Shown: positions 1-10,231 of the stretch, one piece after another
Layout of the letters: each line of letters starts with the position of its first letter
Numbering within the stretch: position 1 is the stretch's first letter
DNA from: Paracoccaceae bacterium
Lineage (GTDB): Bacteria > Pseudomonadota > Alphaproteobacteria > Rhodobacterales > Rhodobacteraceae
DNA length: 64,000 nucleotides
Direction: 5' to 3'
Assembly: GCA_016778765.1 (NCBI GenBank)
Contig: JADHOV010000002.1
Coordinates: 1-64,000, forward strand
Program-made: the position numbers and the translations under genes
The notes under the pieces: model-generated
Databases searched by the model: none
What the model was told of the DNA's origin: nothing
What the model saw: the letters and a program-made list of their open reading frames with translations, nothing else

Positions 1-2
1 TT

Positions 3-77
3 TGGAGCGGGCGATGAGATTCGAACTCACGACATTTACCTTGGCAAGGTAACGCTCTACCCCTGAGCTACGCCCGC
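3..77 (-). tRNA. tRNA-Gly (anticodon GCC)
   Basis: Read on the minus strand this is a complete cloverleaf. The 7-bp acceptor stem pairs GCGGGCG (71-77) with CGCCCGC near position 7-13. The D arm contains TAGCTCAGGGGTAGAGC, the anticodon loop has CTTGCCAAG with GCC in the middle, and the T arm carries GTTCGAATC. The CCA tail is encoded at 3-5. GCC reads glycine codons GGC and GGU. The gene lies downstream of pyc on the same strand with about 145 bases between them. Confidence 0.95.
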
Positions 78-223
78 ATCCTATGGGTAGACGGGTGATA
101 TAAACAACTTGACCTGCCCGCAAGGGGTAAAATGCACTCAGTCGTGATTTTTTCTTCCAGATACGGGGCAAGCCGAGATGTCCCGCCGCCACGTGTAGAC
201 TGGACGTTTTCATCCGTGGCCCC

Positions 224-3200
224 CTAAGCTGCCTCATCTGATTGAAATTCTATCAGCAAATCCTTGGCATCAATTTGACCGCCAGCTTGCACATGTACTG
301 CGCTGATCACTGCATCACGTTCGGCGTGTATGCCTGTTTCCATTTTCATCGCTTCCAAAGTCAAAAGCAGATCACCGGTTTTAACGAGTTGCCCTGCGCT
401 GACCGCCAGCGAAGCTACAACGCCCGGCATAGGCGCTCCAATATGGTTTGCATTGCCTTGCTCTGCTTTTGGGCGAGACATCGCTTGTGATGTGATCAAG
501 CGGTTGGGAACACGGATCACCCGCGGCTGGCCATTCAGTTCAAAGAAAACCTTTACTTCGCCTTTATCATCGGTTTCTCCGATGGCTTGTAATCGAATTT
601 CTAGAATTTTTCCGGGATCAATTTCCGCTGTTATTTCCTCGCCAGGTTGCATGCCATAAAAGAATGTATTGGTGGGCAAAGCGCGCACGGGGCCGTAGGT
701 TTTATGCCGAGCCATATAATCAAGGAAAACTTTTGGGTACATCAAATACCCATTTAAATCTTCGTTATCAACCTCGCGCCCGTCCAGCGCCGCGCTCAGT
801 GCAAGGCGTTCTGCGGCCAAGTCCACGGGGGGTAAAACGGCCCCGGGGCGCGTGGTCATCGGGGCCTCGCCTTTTAGGACTTTGTTAACAAGCGCTTCGG
901 GGAAGCCGCCCGGAGGCTGGCCTAAATTGCCGCGTAGCATGTCGACAACGCTGTCTGGAAAGGCCAGATCAAGATTGGGATCTTCCACGTTGCTGCGCGT
1001 TAAACCTTGGCTGACCATCATCAAGGCCATATCGCCTACGACTTTAGAGGACGGGGTGACTTTAACAATATCTCCGAACATTTGGTTTACATCGGCATAT
1101 GTATTAGCCACCGCGGGCCATTTTTCTTCAAGTCCGAGCGAGCGTGCCTGCGCTTTCAAATTGGTAAATTGCCCCCCGGGCATTTCATGCAAATACACCT
1201 CGGAAGCAGGCGATGCCAGCCCGCTTTCAAACGCTGCATATTGGGCACGTACATGATCCCAATAATCACTTAACGAGCGGATCGCAGCGATATCTAAATG
1301 AGTGTCCCGTTCGGTATGGCGCAGCGCTTCGACGATTGATCCAAGGCAGGGTTGCGAAGTGCCCCCAGAAAACGCATCCATCGCGGCGTCAACCGCGTCA
1401 ACACCGGCTTCTGCTGCAGCTAATAAAGTGGCGCCGGCCAAACCTGATGTATCATGCGTGTGGAAATGTATGGGCAAGCCAACTTCGGCTTTGAGAGCGG
1501 TGATTAGCTGGCGTGCAGCTGCCGGTTTGAGCAACCCGGCCATATCTTTCAGGCCCAGTATATGAGCGCCCGCATCGCGCAGCTCTTTGCCCATGGAAAC
1601 GTAATATTTTATGTCATATTTTGCTCTGTTCGGGTTCAAAATATCACCCGTATAACAAATGCTTGCTTCGCATATTTTTCCAGAGTCTATTACGCCATCC
1701 ATCGCAACGCGCATATTTTCAACCCAGTTCAGACTGTCAAAAATACGAAAAACATCAATGCCTTTGGCGGCTTCTTGAATAAAGCTTTGCACCACATTAT
1801 CGGGATAATTCGTATAGCCCACACCGTTGCTGGCCCGCAGCAACATTTGGGTCATTAGGTTTGGCATCGCGGCCCGAAGGTCGCGCAACCTTTGCCAAGG
1901 GCATTCTTGCAAAAACCGATAAGCTACATCGAATGTGGCGCCCCCCCAGCATTCGACGCTGAACAAATTTGGCAGCGTGCTGGCATAGGCCGGCGCGGCT
2001 TTGATCATATCGATCGAACGCATTCTGGTCGCCAGAAGCGATTGATGCCCATCGCGCATCGTTGTGTCAGTAAGCAGCAAAGCCTTTTGATCCAACAACC
2101 AATCCGCAACGGCTTTTGGGCCTTTTTCTTCCAGCAGGTTGCGCGTACCGGGCTGCACGATTTCTGCAGTTCTTGGGGGCTTTGGCGGTTTAATATGGGC
2201 TGCAGGGCGCGGCCTATCGGTTGTTTCGGGATGCCCGTTGACGCTGATATCGGCGATATAAGTGAGTACCCGCGTGCCTCTGTCGCGGCGGCTTTTGAAA
2301 TCGAACAGGTCTGTCGTTTCATCGATGAATTTTGTGGTATATTCATTGCTCAAAAATGTTGGGTGTTTGAGCAGGTTTTCGACAAAGGCAATATTGGTGC
2401 TCACACCACGAATTCTAAATTCGCGCAGCGCTCTATCCATACGCGCGATTGCCTTTTGGGGTGTGGGGGCCCAGGCTGTGACCTTCACCAAGAGCGAGTC
2501 ATAATAGCGCGTGATGACGCCGCCCGCATAGGCAGTGCCGCCGTCAAGGCGAATGCCCATGCCGGTGGCGCTGCGAAAGGCGGTTAAACGCCCATAATCG
2601 GGAATAAAATTATTTTGTGGGTCTTCAGTGGTGATCCGTGTCTGAAGCGCATGACCGTTCAATCTAATCTCAGCTTGCGATGGCTTTCCCGTCGCTTCGG
2701 CCAGCGTTTTGCCCTCGGCAATCAAAATTTGTGCTTGAACGATATCAATACCGGTGACCTCTTCGGTCACAGTATGCTCAACCTGTACGCGGGGATTTAC
2801 CTCGATAAAGTAAAACTTACCGCTATCCATATCCATCAAAAATTCAACTGTACCTGCGCATTCATAATTCACATGCGCACAAATACGCCGCCCCAATTCA
2901 CAGAGCTCTGCGCGCTGCGCCTCGTTTAGATAGGGGGCCGGTGCCCGTTCAACGACTTTTTGGTTGCGTCGCTGGACAGAGCAATCGCGCTCCCAGAGGT
3001 GATAGATCGCACCTTGCTTATCGCCCAGAATTTGCACCTCAACATGCCGGGCGCGAAGAATCATCTTCTCTAAATAGCCCTCACCATTGCCAAAGGCGGC
3101 TTCTGCTTCGCGGCGCCCCTCCAACACTTTTTCTTCTAGCTCGTCTGGATGGGTGATCGGGCGCATGCCACGCCCGCCGCCGCCCCAAGATGCTTTTAAC

Positions 3201-3676
3201 ATCAATGGATAGCCAACATCTTCAGCTTGCCGCGCGATATCGGCAATATCATCCCCAAGCACTTCGGTTGCGGGAATAACCGGAACACCGGCTTCAACCG
3301 CCACGCGGCGCGCCGATGCTTTATCGCCAAGCGCGCGCATGGTGTCCGCGCGAGGCCCGATAAACGTAATACCATTCTTCACGCAAGCATCAACGAAATC
3401 GGGGTTTTCAGACAATAACCCATATCCTGGATGGATGGCATCTGCGCCCGATGCCAGCGCAACCCGGATTATTTCATCGATTGACAGATAGGCAGCAACG
3501 GGGCCTAACCCCTCGCCAATGCGGTAGGCTTCATCGGCCTTGAAGCGGTGCAGGCCCAGTTTATCCTCTTCGGCAAAAACGGCGACGGTTTTCTTTCCCA
3601 TTTCATTCGCAGCTCGCATGATGCGGATGGCTATTTCGCCGCGGTTTGCAATAAGAATTTTTTTGAAATCAGTCAT
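224..3676 (-). CDS. pyc: pyruvate carboxylase
   Basis: This biotin enzyme makes oxaloacetate from pyruvate, bicarbonate and ATP in the cytoplasm, refilling the TCA cycle. The 1150 residues match the usual single-chain alpha4 form. In order: biotin carboxylase domain with the glycine-rich ATP loop GGGGRGMR (about 165-172) and EVNPRVQVEH (292-301); carboxyltransferase domain starting near TDTTMRDGHQS (about 540) with the metal-binding HFHTHDTSG (about 745); PYC_OADA region; and a C-terminal biotinyl domain with the lysine motif EAMKMETG (about 1120). The ATG start has AAGGA a few bases upstream. It stands alone, between tRNA-Gly and an alpha-hydroxyacid dehydrogenase. Lactate oxidation by that neighbour would supply its substrate (inference). 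Confidence 0.97.
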   Translation of the reverse strand: MTDFKKILIANRGEIAIRIMRAANEMGKKTVAVFAEEDKLGLHRFKADEAYRIGEGLGPVAAYLSIDEIIRVALASGADAIHPGYGLLSENPDFVDACVKNGITFIGPRADTMRALGDKASARRVAVEAGVPVIPATEVLGDDIADIARQAEDVGYPLMLKASWGGGGRGMRPITHPDELEEKVLEGRREAEAAFGNGEGYLEKMILRARHVEVQILGDKQGAIYHLWERDCSVQRRNQKVVERAPAPYLNEAQRAELCELGRRICAHVNYECAGTVEFLMDMDSGKFYFIEVNPRVQVEHTVTEEVTGIDIVQAQILIAEGKTLAEATGKPSQAEIRLNGHALQTRITTEDPQNNFIPDYGRLTAFRSATGMGIRLDGGTAYAGGVITRYYDSLLVKVTAWAPTPQKAIARMDRALREFRIRGVSTNIAFVENLLKHPTFLSNEYTTKFIDETTDLFDFKSRRDRGTRVLTYIADISVNGHPETTDRPRPAAHIKPPKPPRTAEIVQPGTRNLLEEKGPKAVADWLLDQKALLLTDTTMRDGHQSLLATRMRSIDMIKAAPAYASTLPNLFSVECWGGATFDVAYRFLQECPWQRLRDLRAAMPNLMTQMLLRASNGVGYTNYPDNVVQSFIQEAAKGIDVFRIFDSLNWVENMRVAMDGVIDSGKICEASICYTGDILNPNRAKYDIKYYVSMGKELRDAGAHILGLKDMAGLLKPAAARQLITALKAEVGLPIHFHTHDTSGLAGATLLAAAEAGVDAVDAAMDAFSGGTSQPCLGSIVEALRHTERDTHLDIAAIRSLSDYWDHVRAQYAAFESGLASPASEVYLHEMPGGQFTNLKAQARSLGLEEKWPAVANTYADVNQMFGDIVKVTPSSKVVGDMALMMVSQGLTRSNVEDPNLDLAFPDSVVDMLRGNLGQPPGGFPEALVNKVLKGEAPMTTRPGAVLPPVDLAAERLALSAALDGREVDNEDLNGYLMYPKVFLDYMARHKTYGPVRALPTNTFFYGMQPGEEITAEIDPGKILEIRLQAIGETDDKGEVKVFFELNGQPRVIRVPNRLITSQAMSRPKAEQGNANHIGAPMPGVVASLAVSAGQLVKTGDLLLTLEAMKMETGIHAERDAVISAVHVQAGGQIDAKDLLIEFQSDEAA

Positions 3677-3845
3677 TTGATCGTCCTTGGTTGAAGTCTA
3701 CGCGAGAAAATCTGAAACGATGGGGGTATCCTACGTCATGCTGCGCTGCAGAATTACTACTGTCGGCTTTCATTGTCAAAATTTATGTAAAGCGTGGTTT
3801 GTATCCAGTTTAAAGCGCGCGCTGCGCGAAAGCTTAACCCGGCTG

Positions 3846-4979
3846 TTATACGATTATTTTGCCTGCGCAGTCTTTGAGATTTTCGAGCCCCAATTGGCCC
3901 ATATTGGCGATTAGATCCTTGCGTAAAATATCTGTTAAATGTGCCGGACCCAGCGGCCCTAATGCCCCCAAAGCGTAATGCCATGCTTTGCCAAGCATCA
4001 CAAAATCTGCACCCAGCGCAAGCGCGCGCAGGATATCCAAACCGCTTTCAATACCGCTGTCAAAGACCAGAGGAAGTGTTGTGGCGCGGCGAATGCTGGG
4101 TAGCATGCTGATACTTTCAGGAGCGCCGTCAAATTGTCGGCCGGCATGGTTTGATACCCATAACGCATCCACCCCAATGCGTTCCAACCGCTTTGTATCC
4201 TCGGGGTTCAAAATACCTTTGACGATCAACGAGCCCTGCCAATTCTCTCGAAGCCAGCTCAGATAGGCCTCATCGGGCGAGGCGCGCAGCAAATAGCCGA
4301 TATGGGCGGTGGGGGGCATGCCGGGTTTAACTTTTGCATATTTGTTCAAAAACGGCATCGCGGGCCGTCCAAAAGCGGCCGTTGCCAGCGCCCAATGCGG
4401 TTTTTGAGCGATTTGGGCCAGAAGGCGCGGTGTAAGCCTTGGGGGCTGGGTGATGCCGCTTCGTGTTTGACGTTCTCGTCGGCTGGCTACGGGCAGATCA
4501 ACCGTTAACACCAAGGTATCAAAGCCAGCATTTTTCACGCGGCTTAGCATATCTGTGCGGATCTTAGGGTCGCGCGGTGGGTACAGCTGAAACCAGCCAT
4601 TGCCGTTTGCGACAGGACCAATGGTTTCAGGGGTTTGGCACGCAACCGTTGACAGGGTGTAGGGTAGATTGTTGTCCTTAGCATTGCGCGCCAGAAGCGT
4701 TTCGGCATTGGGCCAGATCAGTCCCGACAGTCCCACCGGTGCAACGCCAAAGGGCAGATCGAAGGTTTTTCCCAAAAAATTACAATTAAGATCAACCGCG
4801 AGGGGCCCATGCAAAACTGAGGGCATCATGCGCAACCGGTCAAAGGCGGTGCGATTGTTAACAAGAGTGCTTTCTGTTCCGGTGGCGCTGTCAAGATACT
4901 CCCAAACAAAATACGGTAATTTGCGCTTTGCGGCCCGTTTCAGGTCTAAGAGGCCGGGATATCGTGTGTCTAAATCCAT
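3846..4979 (-). CDS. lldD: FMN-dependent alpha-hydroxyacid dehydrogenase (L-lactate dehydrogenase type)
   Basis: Family members oxidise L-2-hydroxyacids such as lactate to 2-oxoacids using FMN in a TIM barrel, usually passing electrons to the quinone pool at the inner membrane. Visible marks: the N-terminal FMN region with YFVWEYLDSATGTE, PFGVAPVGLSGL, the VLTVDLPVASRRERQ strand, and the catalytic segment SNHAGRQFDGAPES followed by a phosphate-binding FDSGIESGLDILRALALGA. Most relatives have SNHGGRQ, so the third position is Ala here. The reading frame extends to a TTG at 5000; I prefer the ATG at 4979 because MDLDTRYPGLLDLKR aligns with family N termini, but neither start has a clear ribosome site. 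Substrate may be lactate or another hydroxyacid. Confidence 0.87.
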   Translation of the reverse strand: MDLDTRYPGLLDLKRAAKRKLPYFVWEYLDSATGTESTLVNNRTAFDRLRMMPSVLHGPLAVDLNCNFLGKTFDLPFGVAPVGLSGLIWPNAETLLARNAKDNNLPYTLSTVACQTPETIGPVANGNGWFQLYPPRDPKIRTDMLSRVKNAGFDTLVLTVDLPVASRRERQTRSGITQPPRLTPRLLAQIAQKPHWALATAAFGRPAMPFLNKYAKVKPGMPPTAHIGYLLRASPDEAYLSWLRENWQGSLIVKGILNPEDTKRLERIGVDALWVSNHAGRQFDGAPESISMLPSIRRATTLPLVFDSGIESGLDILRALALGADFVMLGKAWHYALGALGPLGPAHLTDILRKDLIANMGQLGLENLKDCAGKIIV

Positions 4980-5159
4980 ATTTCTATATGGCGAAACCAA
5001 GATGTTCTTGTCTAGAGCCGTGGCGGCAATTGGATAAATAAAACTTTGTGTTTTTTAGCTTTTTGATCTTTTTGTACAGACATCTGATCGAAAGAAAATA
5101 ATAGAACATTTGCTGAACATCCTCTTTTCAATCGGCTTTATTGGCGCTAATTTGGCGCC

Positions 5160-7505
5160 ATGAGCAGCTATGATGATACTCACAAACCCGCAGAGCTTTC
5201 TCTTTCTGCGCAAGCGATCGCGGCGCGGCCAAGCCCTTATCTTGAGGAGCTGAACCCAGCTCAGCGCGCTGCCGTTGAAGCGCTTGACGGGCCGGTTTTG
5301 ATGTTGGCGGGGGCAGGGACGGGAAAAACCAAAGCCTTAACCTGCCGGATTGCGCATTTGTTAACGACAGGGCGGGCGCGTCCTCATGAGATATTGTCGG
5401 TAACATTTACCAACAAAGCCGCCCGCGAGATGAAAGGCCGCGTTGCAGAATTGCTAGGGCAATCCGTTGAAGGGATGCCTTGGATGGGCACATTTCATTC
5501 GATTTGCGTGAAGCTTTTGCGGCGGCATGCAGAATTGGTTGGGCTGAAAAGCAGTTTTACGATTTTAGATACCGATGATCAGCTCCGGCTGCTGAAGCAA
5601 TTGCTCGTGGCCTCTGATGTGGATGATAAGCGGTGGCCGGCGCGGCAATTGGCGGGTATTATCGATCAGTGGAAAAACCGAGCTTGGGGACCTGAAAATG
5701 TACCCGCGGCTGAAGCGGGTGCTTTCAATAACCGCGCCACTGAATTCTATGCGGCCTATCAAGCGCGCCTTAAGGCGTTGAATGCGGTGGATTTTGGCGA
5801 TCTGCTACTGCATGTCGTTAAAATTTTTCAGACGCAGCCGGATGTTCTGCAGCAATATCAGCGATGGTTTAAATATATCCTGGTAGACGAATATCAAGAT
5901 ACAAACGTTGCGCAGTATTTGTGGCTTAGATTATTGGCTGGCGGTCACAAAAACATTTGCTGCGTTGGCGATGATGATCAGTCAATCTATGGCTGGCGGG
6001 GCGCCGAAGTGGGCAATATTTTGAAATTTGAAAAGGATTTTGTCGGAGCGAAAATCGTAAGGCTGGAGCAAAATTACAGATCAACGCCACATATTCTTGC
6101 CGCCGCAAGCGCCGTTATTTCAGGCAATACAGGGCGGTTGGGCAAAGAGCTTTGGACCGATCTTGACGAAGGTGAAAAGCTGCGTTTGATTGGGCATTGG
6201 GATGCTGAAGAAGAGGCCCGTTGGATTGGCGATGAGATCGAAGCACTTCAACAAGGCAGCCGTAGTCTTGATAAATTTAGCCCGGATCAAATGGCGATTT
6301 TGGTTCGGGCCAGCCATCAAATGCGCGCCTTTGAAGACCGTTTTTTGACCATTGGTTTACCCTATCGCGTGATTGGTGGCCCACGGTTTTATGAGCGAAT
6401 GGAAATTCGCGATGCGATGGCTTATTTTCGACTGGTTTGTAGCCCCAGTGATGATTTGGCCTTTGAACGGATCGTGAATACGCCCAAACGCGGGCTGGGA
6501 GATAAAGCGCAGCAGAAAATTCAATCTATGGCGCGTCAAGAAGGCGTTGCCTTAACGGAGGCGGCCAGGCTGCTTTTGGCTGCCAAAGGCATGTCGGGCA
6601 AAGGGGCGCTTGAGCTGGGACGTTTGGTTGATGGGTTGGGGCGTTGGCGCAAAGCGATGCAAGATCAATCAATTTCCCATCAAGAATTGGCCGAAGTGAT
6701 ATTGGATGAATCGGGCTATACTGAGATGTGGCAGAATGACAAAACGCCCGAAGCGGCGGGGCGGCTGGAAAACTTGAAGGAATTGGTAAAAGCACTCGAT
6801 CAATTTGAGAATTTACAAGGGTTTTTAGAGCATGTGTCGCTGGTGATGGATAATGAGCGCGATGAGGCGGGTGAGAAAGTCAGCATTATGACGCTGCATG
6901 CCGCCAAAGGGCTCGAATTTCCGGCCGTTTTTCTTCCAGGGTGGGAAGATGGCTTATTCCCCTCGCAGCGCAGTATGGATGAAACTGGTCAGCGTGGTTT
7001 GGAAGAAGAGCGCCGTCTTGCCTATGTGGGGATTACGCGCGCAGAGCGACTGTGTACGATTTGTTTTGCAGGCAACCGGCGCATTTTTGGACAATGGCAA
7101 TCTTCAATGCCTTCTCGCTTCATTGATGAGCTGCCTGCTGAGCACGTCGATGTGCTGACCCCTCCGGGGCTTTATGGGGGGGCCTATGGAATGCAGACTG
7201 AGACGTCAAATTTGGCTGTTGATATGGAAAATATCGGCGGGGGCTATGCCTCACCGGGGTGGAAGCGCTTGCAATCCCAAAGCGCTGAGCGCCCGATAAG
7301 CCAACCGCGCGAAAGCGCGCATATGACAATTGATGCGGTTGCGGTTTCAAGCTTTACGACCGGTGTGCGGGTGTTTCATCAAAAGTTTGGCTATGGTTCC
7401 GTATCTGAGACCGAAGGCGATAAATTAACAATCGCCTTTGAAAAGGCGGGGGTTAAAAAAGTGGTCTCGCGTTTTGTAATATTGGCGGATGATGTGCCGT
7501 TTTAA
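5160..7505 (+). CDS. uvrD: UvrD/PcrA-type ATP-dependent DNA helicase
   Basis: Superfamily 1A 3'-5' helicase for nucleotide excision repair, mismatch repair and clearing of recombination intermediates. The 781 residues show the ordered motifs: Q motif LNPAQRAAV near 32, Walker A AGAGTGKTK (50-58), motif Ia TFTNKAAREMK, DEAD-like box VDEYQDTN (about 243), motif III GDDDQSIYGWRGAE, motif IV VRLEQNYRST, motif V VSIMTLHAAKGLEFPAVF and motif VI EERRLAYVGITRAE. A short C-terminal Tudor-like domain follows (VFHQKFGYGSV to the end). There is no strong ribosome site before the ATG; GGCGCC directly precedes it. Convincingly full length and alone in its transcription unit, divergent from the hydroxyacid dehydrogenase. 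Confidence 0.96.
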   Translation: MSSYDDTHKPAELSLSAQAIAARPSPYLEELNPAQRAAVEALDGPVLMLAGAGTGKTKALTCRIAHLLTTGRARPHEILSVTFTNKAAREMKGRVAELLGQSVEGMPWMGTFHSICVKLLRRHAELVGLKSSFTILDTDDQLRLLKQLLVASDVDDKRWPARQLAGIIDQWKNRAWGPENVPAAEAGAFNNRATEFYAAYQARLKALNAVDFGDLLLHVVKIFQTQPDVLQQYQRWFKYILVDEYQDTNVAQYLWLRLLAGGHKNICCVGDDDQSIYGWRGAEVGNILKFEKDFVGAKIVRLEQNYRSTPHILAAASAVISGNTGRLGKELWTDLDEGEKLRLIGHWDAEEEARWIGDEIEALQQGSRSLDKFSPDQMAILVRASHQMRAFEDRFLTIGLPYRVIGGPRFYERMEIRDAMAYFRLVCSPSDDLAFERIVNTPKRGLGDKAQQKIQSMARQEGVALTEAARLLLAAKGMSGKGALELGRLVDGLGRWRKAMQDQSISHQELAEVILDESGYTEMWQNDKTPEAAGRLENLKELVKALDQFENLQGFLEHVSLVMDNERDEAGEKVSIMTLHAAKGLEFPAVFLPGWEDGLFPSQRSMDETGQRGLEEERRLAYVGITRAERLCTICFAGNRRIFGQWQSSMPSRFIDELPAEHVDVLTPPGLYGGAYGMQTETSNLAVDMENIGGGYASPGWKRLQSQSAERPISQPRESAHMTIDAVAVSSFTTGVRVFHQKFGYGSVSETEGDKLTIAFEKAGVKKVVSRFVILADDVPF

Positions 7506-7547
7506 TGTGATATAGCTAGCGGCGGCGTTTTAAAAAAGGTTTTTGGG

Positions 7548-8294
7548 ATGAATAGCTATGATTTAAATGGCCGTTTGGCGGTGATCACTGGCGGCGCGCA
7601 GGGTATCGGCTTTGCTGTTGCGCAACGCTTTATCGCCAGCGGCGCCCGAGTGATGATTTGGGATCGAGATGATGCGCAGGGTCAGGCCGCAGCCGCGCGA
7701 TTGGGGCAGGGTGCGGCCGCGATGGCTGTGGATGTGGCCGATACCAATGCGGTGAAAGACGCAGCAGAAAAAACCAAAGCTGACGATGGTTTTATTTCAA
7801 TTTTGATCACATGCGCTGGTGTTGCGGGATCAAACGCAAAGCTTGTGGCATATGACCCTGATGAGTGGAAATCGATTATTGACATCAATCTCAACGGCAC
7901 CTTCAATTGTTGCCGCGCGGTGCTGCCATCCATGATGGAACAGGGCTATGGGCGCATTGTGACCGTTGCCTCCGTGGCTGGTAAAGAAGGAAACCCGAAT
8001 GCGGCGGCCTATTCTGCCTCAAAAGCTGGGGTGATCGCGTTAACCAAATCTTTGGGCAAAGAACATGCTGATATGGATATTGCTGTGAATTGCGTGACCC
8101 CCGCCGCGGCGAAAACCCGAATTTTCGATCAAATGAGCCAGAAACATATCGACTATATGTTGTCTAAGATTCCGCGTGGTCGTTTTTTGCAGGTTGAAGA
8201 AGCGGCCCAAATGGTCACTTGGCTGAGCACCTCGGAAAATTCATTCAGCACAGGATCTACCTTTGACCTAAGCGGCGGCCGCGCAACCTATTAG
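7548..8294 (+). CDS. short-chain dehydrogenase/reductase (FabG-like)
   Basis: Classical SDR oxidoreductase of 248 residues that uses NAD(P)H on a keto or hydroxy substrate. The Rossmann motif TGGAQGIG is at 14-21 and the catalytic triad is S142, Y155 and K159 (YSASK). The NNAG-type motif reads TCAGVAG. It follows uvrD by 42 bases with AAAAAAGG upstream, so it may be cotranscribed, although no functional link is apparent. The AT-rich C-terminal third (SEKHIDYML region) looks like those of sugar or polyol dehydrogenases, but SDR substrates cannot be assigned from sequence. Confidence 0.9.
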   Translation: MNSYDLNGRLAVITGGAQGIGFAVAQRFIASGARVMIWDRDDAQGQAAAARLGQGAAAMAVDVADTNAVKDAAEKTKADDGFISILITCAGVAGSNAKLVAYDPDEWKSIIDINLNGTFNCCRAVLPSMMEQGYGRIVTVASVAGKEGNPNAAAYSASKAGVIALTKSLGKEHADMDIAVNCVTPAAAKTRIFDQMSQKHIDYMLSKIPRGRFLQVEEAAQMVTWLSTSENSFSTGSTFDLSGGRATY

Positions 8295-8464
8295 ATTGGT
8301 CATTTAAAGAGGCGTCGATAGCCTTTTTACAGCGGATTTGTTTGCTTTCCCGCGCCCAAGTCGCGCAAATGTGGTGTTTCTTTTGCGTTTAAAGCTGATA
8401 AACTATCCTATAAATATTTCATAGGCTGGGGTTGTGGCTGCTTTGCCTGTTCTAGGAGTTTGAT

Positions 8465-10231
8465 ATGTCCGAGGCGAAGCTAGTCCGAAAAATAGCAGTT
8501 ATTTTTGTGACTGATGTTGTGGGTTTTACCAAAATGATGGCCCATAATGAAGATTTGACGCTGCGCACGCTTAGATCTTGCCGTGAAATTTTGGACAATC
8601 TGTTTCAAGAACATGGAGGGCGGATATTCAATACAGCTGGGGATTCTGTGCTGGCCGAGTTTCAAAGTGCTGTTTCAGCGGTTTTGTGCGCCAGCGAGTT
8701 CCAAAAGCTGATCAAACAGCGTAACGCCACGCTGGACCCTTCAGAGCAAATGAACTTTAGGGTTGGGCTTAACATGGGGGATGTGATCGTTGAGGACAGT
8801 AATCTCTACGGGGATGGCGTAAATGTGGCCGCACGGCTTGAGGCATTTTGCCAGCCTGGCGGGGTTTCTTTATCAAAATCGATACATGATTTTGTGAGCG
8901 AAAAGGTTGATATGTCTTTTTCAGATCTGGGCAATCAACAGGTTAAAAACACTTTGGTGCATGCTTTTGATATCACTCTAGAGGGCGTCGAACAGCGTAA
9001 GGCAGCGGCTAAAGCGATTCCAGACGAGGAAGCGTTTGAAAGCAAACCTCCCACAATTGCCGTGTTACCGTTCAAAAATATGAGCAATGATGAGGAGCAA
9101 GAATATTTCGCGGATGGTGTGACCGAAGATATCATTGCCAATTTATCGTCTTGGAAATCATTTCCGGTGATTTCGCGCAACTCCAGCTTTAGTTTTAAAG
9201 GCCAAGATTTAAAAACTAGTGAGATCGCGCAGGAATTGGCGGCCAATTACATCGTTGAAGGCAGTATCCGGAAGGGCGGCAACAAAGTGCGGATCACCGC
9301 CAATTTAATCGACGTAAAAGATGATCAGCAAATTTGGTCAAAGCGATGGGACCGCCTGCTTGACGATATTTTTGAAGTTCAAGATGAAGTCTCTCAAGAA
9401 GTGGCGGCATTAATCACGCCGGCTTTGAAAAGCAAAGAACATGAAAGAGCCAAGAGGCGGCCCAAAGCCTCGTTTTCGGCCTGGGATAGCTATTTACAGG
9501 CTTTGTCCATTTTCAACCAGTTCAACACGTTTGGGGATGAGCGCAATATACAGGTGATCGAGCTGTGCGATGAAGCAATTGAAAAAGATCCAGAATTGGT
9601 TGATGCTTATGTTTTAAAATGTAAATGTCTTTTTTCGGTGCGCTTAGAACCCAAGTATAAATCACGCCGGAGCGAGATGGAGGCAAGCTTTCACGAGCTG
9701 TCCGAGCTTGCCTATCGGCTTGATCCTAAAAACCCAGATGCTGTGTCAAATTATAGCAATTCTTTCAATATGAAAGGAGATTATGAGCAACGGGTGAAAT
9801 ATGCCAAAGAAGCTTTGGACCTCAACCCAAGCCATCCAAGATCAAATTCTCAATATGGGATGGCGATTTGTAACGAGGGGCGCTTTGCCGAGGCAGAAAA
9901 GTTCTTTTTACGGGCCATTGAATTGGATCCTGTTCAGCGCAAATCCTATGAAGGTTTTTTCCCGTTTCTCTATATGGCAATGAATCAGTCGGAACAGGCG
10001 CTGAAATGGTCAAACACGCTTTATGACAGGTCGCAGCATAGCCGCTATGATGGGTTTCGGGCGGCGATTAATGTGCATTTGAATAACAAAGATGCGGCAA
10101 AAGCCTATTTGAAAACGTTTAAAGCAGCGCGGCCGGAATTAAAGACGCTTCAGGATTACGAAGAAGTTGCCCCCACTATCATTAAAGATTATTTGCTAAC
10201 TGGGCTGAAAGAGATTTGGGATTTGGTGTGA
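8465..10231 (+). CDS. class III adenylate/guanylate cyclase fused to TolB-like and TPR regions
   Basis: Residues 8-175 are a class III cyclase domain that would make cAMP or cGMP. Metal-binding aspartates D17 (VTDVVGFTK) and D60 (AGDSVLAEF) are present, as are the transition-state pair N120 and R124 (GVNVAARLEAF), so it should be active. Residues from about 198 to 330 form the TolB N-terminal-like segment typical of this architecture, beginning PTIAVLPFKNMS and passing through FADGVTEDI and YIVEGSIRKGG. The remainder is helical tetratricopeptide repeats (for example YEQRVKYAKEALDLNPSHPRS). No transmembrane segment is seen, so it is probably cytoplasmic. AGGAG precedes the ATG. Such proteins are common in Rhizobiales and Rhodobacterales, often in many copies. 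The signal sensed is unknown. Confidence 0.9.
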   Translation: MSEAKLVRKIAVIFVTDVVGFTKMMAHNEDLTLRTLRSCREILDNLFQEHGGRIFNTAGDSVLAEFQSAVSAVLCASEFQKLIKQRNATLDPSEQMNFRVGLNMGDVIVEDSNLYGDGVNVAARLEAFCQPGGVSLSKSIHDFVSEKVDMSFSDLGNQQVKNTLVHAFDITLEGVEQRKAAAKAIPDEEAFESKPPTIAVLPFKNMSNDEEQEYFADGVTEDIIANLSSWKSFPVISRNSSFSFKGQDLKTSEIAQELAANYIVEGSIRKGGNKVRITANLIDVKDDQQIWSKRWDRLLDDIFEVQDEVSQEVAALITPALKSKEHERAKRRPKASFSAWDSYLQALSIFNQFNTFGDERNIQVIELCDEAIEKDPELVDAYVLKCKCLFSVRLEPKYKSRRSEMEASFHELSELAYRLDPKNPDAVSNYSNSFNMKGDYEQRVKYAKEALDLNPSHPRSNSQYGMAICNEGRFAEAEKFFLRAIELDPVQRKSYEGFFPFLYMAMNQSEQALKWSNTLYDRSQHSRYDGFRAAINVHLNNKDAAKAYLKTFKAARPELKTLQDYEEVAPTIIKDYLLTGLKEIWDLV

